NCBI GenBank assembly: GCA_963642145.1
Contig: CAVIFU010000038.1
Coordinates: forward strand, 1-14,269
Length of the DNA: 14,269 bases
Source: Stercoripulliclostridium_A sp963642145
GTDB taxonomy: Bacteria > Bacillota > Clostridia > Christensenellales > DTU072
Reading direction: 5' to 3'
The translations under genes were made by a program, and so were the position numbers. The notes beneath the pieces are model-generated. The model made no database searches, was not told the origin of the DNA, and was given only the letters and a program-made list of their open reading frames with translations. Positions 12,397 through 14,269 of the stretch are shown here, piece by piece; within the stretch, counting starts at the first letter, position 1; each line of letters opens with the position of its first letter.

Positions 12397-13044
12397 ATGT
12401 TACTTAGCTCGATTGCTACCAAAGACGTCGTTATTGTCGGGAGCGCCGAATACATCGGTAAGCCCGTAGGAATAATCTTAACCGCGGACTCCCCTATCGG
12501 CAAATATCCCGTCGTAACCGATTCCATGCGCATATTTACATATGACGATATGTACGCAAACGGCGATATAATCACGGTAAATTCCGCTACGGCATTGCCG
12601 CGCGGTTCGATAATCAAGCTCGGCGCCAAGCTATACTCGGTTAACGGCAAGTATGCGGGCATATGCAATGACATACACATGCAAAAGAGCGGCGCGCGAA
12701 TAATAACCGAAAACGGCAAATTCCCATGTGCCAAAATCGTAGCCGCATCCGATGGTATTATACTCTTTAACCCTAAGTTTAGGGCTCCGAAAACGGCAAA
12801 CGAGTTACCCGAACACTCTGTAAACGCCCTACCCGCCACAATCGAAACGGCTGTAACGGAAGTCATCGAGCCTACCCGAAACTCCGATTACGCTTTCATG
12901 CTCGGCAAGCGTTTGAAGAGCGAAGTAAGCGACATCGGCAGGTCCTTTGTGCTTATGGCAGGCACCGTAATTACGGATAGAGTTATTCGCAACGCAAAGC
13001 GCGCGGGGAAGTTGACGGACTTATATAACAGCATAGAGCCCTGA
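12397..13044 (+). CDS. PRC-barrel-like domain protein
   Basis: A 215-residue protein without signal peptide or membrane span. Residues 1-65 and 70-127 look like two small beta-barrel (PRC-type) repeats: IGKPVGIILTAD early on, then LPRGSIIKLGAKLYSVNGKYAGICNDI (67-93) and GKFPCAKIVAASDGIILFN (107-125). After a Pro/Thr-rich linker (130-162), residues 166-212 (FMLGKRLKSEVSDIGRSF, AGTVITDRVIRNAKRAGKL) match a tail I associate with clostridial PRC-barrel proteins. PRC barrels occur in ribosome-maturation factor RimM, photosynthetic H subunits and sporulation YlmC/YmxH-type proteins. SD GGAGG at 12387-12391, 5 nt before ATG. It is divergent from the AMP ligase and ends at a strong terminator. The fold call is by pattern only. 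Confidence 0.65.
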   Translation: MLLSSIATKDVVIVGSAEYIGKPVGIILTADSPIGKYPVVTDSMRIFTYDDMYANGDIITVNSATALPRGSIIKLGAKLYSVNGKYAGICNDIHMQKSGARIITENGKFPCAKIVAASDGIILFNPKFRAPKTANELPEHSVNALPATIETAVTEVIEPTRNSDYAFMLGKRLKSEVSDIGRSFVLMAGTVITDRVIRNAKRAGKLTDLYNSIEP

Positions 13045-13049
13045 GCAAA

Positions 13050-13078
13050 TCGCCCTAAGGCTTGGGGCGAGAATTTTT
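13050..13078 (+). terminator. Terminator of the PRC-barrel gene
   Basis: TCGCCCTAA, loop GGC, TTGGGGCGA: a 9-bp stem with one T-G wobble, followed by GAATTTTT. It starts 6 nt after the stop codon (13044). Confidence 0.88.
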
Positions 13079-13087
13079 GTAAAATAG

Positions 13088-13113
13088 AACGGCGGCTCTT
13101 ACGAACCGCCGTT
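13088..13113 (-). terminator. Terminator of the surface-protein gene
   Basis: On the minus strand AACGGCGGTTC, tetraloop GTAA (GNRA type), GAGCCGCCGTT: 11 bp with one wobble, then CTATTTTAC. It lies 22 nt after the surface-protein stop (13136). On the plus strand the wobble becomes a C-A mismatch, so the fold favours the minus RNA, though plus read-through could also stop here (TTTGTTTGATTT follows). Confidence 0.82.
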
Positions 13114-13135
13114 TGTTTGATTTCGGGCTTACGGG

Positions 13136-14269
13136 TTATTTAACTGCCCATGTTACGTTGCCATCACTCGGAGTGCCGGCAGTGTATGCTATATCCAAAA
13201 TTCCGGAAGAGATCAAAGCTCCATTGTCGTCGTATTGGTATGCGCCGAGTCTGACATTGCCCGTTATGTAATTGTCGGTAGCGTTCGTGTATATGTAGAG
13301 GGTACCGCCTTCAAGTTTATACTCCGGGCTACCGCTCTCGGTCAAGCCCGAAATTACTTTAACATCGGTTATACTGCTCATAACGGTTACAGTTTCTCCG
13401 CCCGTAACAGACGCATTATAGCAAGTTCCGTTTGTAAATGTGATACCGGAAAGCAATGCTACTGCCGCATTGTCTTTATCATACGCCGTCAATTGAGACA
13501 GTACTTGTACCTTGACGGATACGGCTTTCTCGTCTACTTTAAGCGTGTAACCGGCATCGGATTTTTCGGGAGCGATTGCTAAGAGCGAAGTCACCGTAAA
13601 GGTTTCGTGAGCTGCAACTGCTTTTTTGTCCACAAAAACGTTAACGCCCGTCCCATAGTTACTACCCATTATATAATACTTATATCCTGTCGCCAATGCT
13701 GGTGCGTAAAGCTTAGCTTTTTGTATGTTGCTTTCCGTTGCTCCGTCAAGATTGATGGTTAAAGTATTATTTGAGCCTTGATGTGCGTGTCCTACAAGAA
13801 TTGCAACTCCGCCTTCGCCTCTAGTCAAAATAGACGCGTCGCAGGCGCAGTTTGCGAAATTCAACGCATAGTTTTTGCCGGAACCAACGTTGGCTGTTCC
13901 GTAACTCACGAAGGCTGCTCCGTGATAGTTTCGTTCGATCACACCGGAAACCTTAACGTTTTCAAAATTAACGACGTCGCTTGCTACGCTGTATACAATC
14001 GCGCCTGCGGATTTATTCTCCTTCACGGTCAAATTCTTGATTGTCGTATATTGTGTTGCCGATGCGTCGTAGATTCCGGCAATATCAAACAAGCTGTTAT
14101 CTATTTCTATGGTTTTTTCATTGCCATCGAACACGCCGTAAAGTCTGACTTTGCCTACGCCGTTAAGGTCAAGAGTTTCCACGTCGTCGGAAATCTTGTA
14201 ATAATTGAAGTTCTCGGCATAATACTCTTCGTTGAGTCCCTTGAAATCGCTTGCCGTTTTGATAATGTA
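13136..14269 (-). CDS. Large secreted surface protein, beta-helix/GLUG-like, C-terminal part only
   Basis: The frame is open from the window's right edge to the TAA at 13136-13138, giving 377 residues with the N-terminus missing. An internal GTG at 14182 is not the start because the frame continues upstream in matching style (YYAENFNYYKISDDVETLDL). The segment LYGVFDGNEKTIEID with LFDIAGIYD and TTIKNLTVKENKSAGAIVY resembles right-handed beta-helix / GLUG repeats of cell-surface and adhesin proteins (pattern F-x-G-x-FDGNxxTI). Later parts are Thr/Ser/Asn-rich beta-type sequence with few charged helices (TLTINLDGATESN; ESGSPEYKLEGGTLYIYTN). There is no LPXTG, choline-binding or SLH ending; the last residues are GNVTWAVK, so anchoring, if any, is upstream. 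Probably extracellular. A terminator follows. Confidence 0.75.
   Translation of the reverse strand, partial: YIIKTASDFKGLNEEYYAENFNYYKISDDVETLDLNGVGKVRLYGVFDGNEKTIEIDNSLFDIAGIYDASATQYTTIKNLTVKENKSAGAIVYSVASDVVNFENVKVSGVIERNYHGAAFVSYGTANVGSGKNYALNFANCACDASILTRGEGGVAILVGHAHQGSNNTLTINLDGATESNIQKAKLYAPALATGYKYYIMGSNYGTGVNVFVDKKAVAAHETFTVTSLLAIAPEKSDAGYTLKVDEKAVSVKVQVLSQLTAYDKDNAAVALLSGITFTNGTCYNASVTGGETVTVMSSITDVKVISGLTESGSPEYKLEGGTLYIYTNATDNYITGNVRLGAYQYDDNGALISSGILDIAYTAGTPSDGNVTWAVK

Noticed and set aside
14180..14182. GTG start for the surface protein
   Set aside because: Frame stays open to the window edge with similar composition and no SD is present, so the gene is truncated by the window.

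Overview
The window reads as chromosome of an uncultured, low-to-mid GC member of the Bacillota (Clostridia-like, possibly near Christensenellales; this placement is an inference). Evidence: spoVG, the release-factor cluster rpmE / DUF1385-prmC / prfA, a DUF5685 gene beside a J-like/TPR protein with a Cys-rich tail, a small 'PilT-like' P-loop ATPase of the clostridial type, strong Shine-Dalgarno sequences (GGAGG) in front of most genes, and sigma-A style promoters. No phage, IS element, CRISPR array, tRNA or rRNA was seen. Genes are dense and mostly on the minus strand.

Left part (1-2700). A 47-residue Cys/Gly-rich hydrophobic peptide gene (minus) is divergent from an ArsR-family regulator (plus). 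The regulator converges, with a 9-bp overlap, on a three-gene minus operon: DUF5685 protein, then a J-like/TPR protein with 10 Cys in its last 25 residues, then a multi-pass membrane protein. The operon starts with a promoter whose -10 box lies only 7 nt before the ATG, so the mRNA is probably leaderless.

Translation block (2850-7764, minus). rpmE (zinc-type L31) is driven by a perfect TTGACA-17-TATAAT promoter and followed by a terminator. Then comes a 606-residue fusion of a DUF1385 membrane domain with PrmC, the methyltransferase that modifies the release-factor GGQ glutamine, and 4 nt later its substrate prfA (RF1). A separately promoted P-loop ATPase gene and trpS follow, separated by a hairpin-plus-T-tract that abuts the trpS ribosome-binding site.

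Right-centre (7826-12324). A medium-chain dehydrogenase/reductase that lacks the usual zinc ligands, murC (no SD, possible leaderless start), spoVG (plus), and an orphan AMP-forming acyl-CoA-synthetase-like gene (minus, strong leaderless-type promoter). spoVG and the AMP ligase overlap tail to tail by 4 bp, and one hairpin straddling the two stop codons has T-tracts on both strands, so it looks like a bidirectional terminator made of coding sequence.

Right end (12397-14269). A PRC-barrel-like protein (plus) with a terminator, then a terminator and the C-terminal 377 residues of a large secreted beta-helix/GLUG-like surface protein (minus) that runs off the window edge.

There is no intergenic stretch above 300 bp; the longest (2662-2902) holds the DUF5685 promoter and the trpS terminator. 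The most distinctive observations are the recurrent leaderless-type promoters, the stop-codon-embedded bidirectional terminator, the tiny Cys-rich peptide next to ArsR, and the uncharacterised DUF5685 / J-like / membrane trio.
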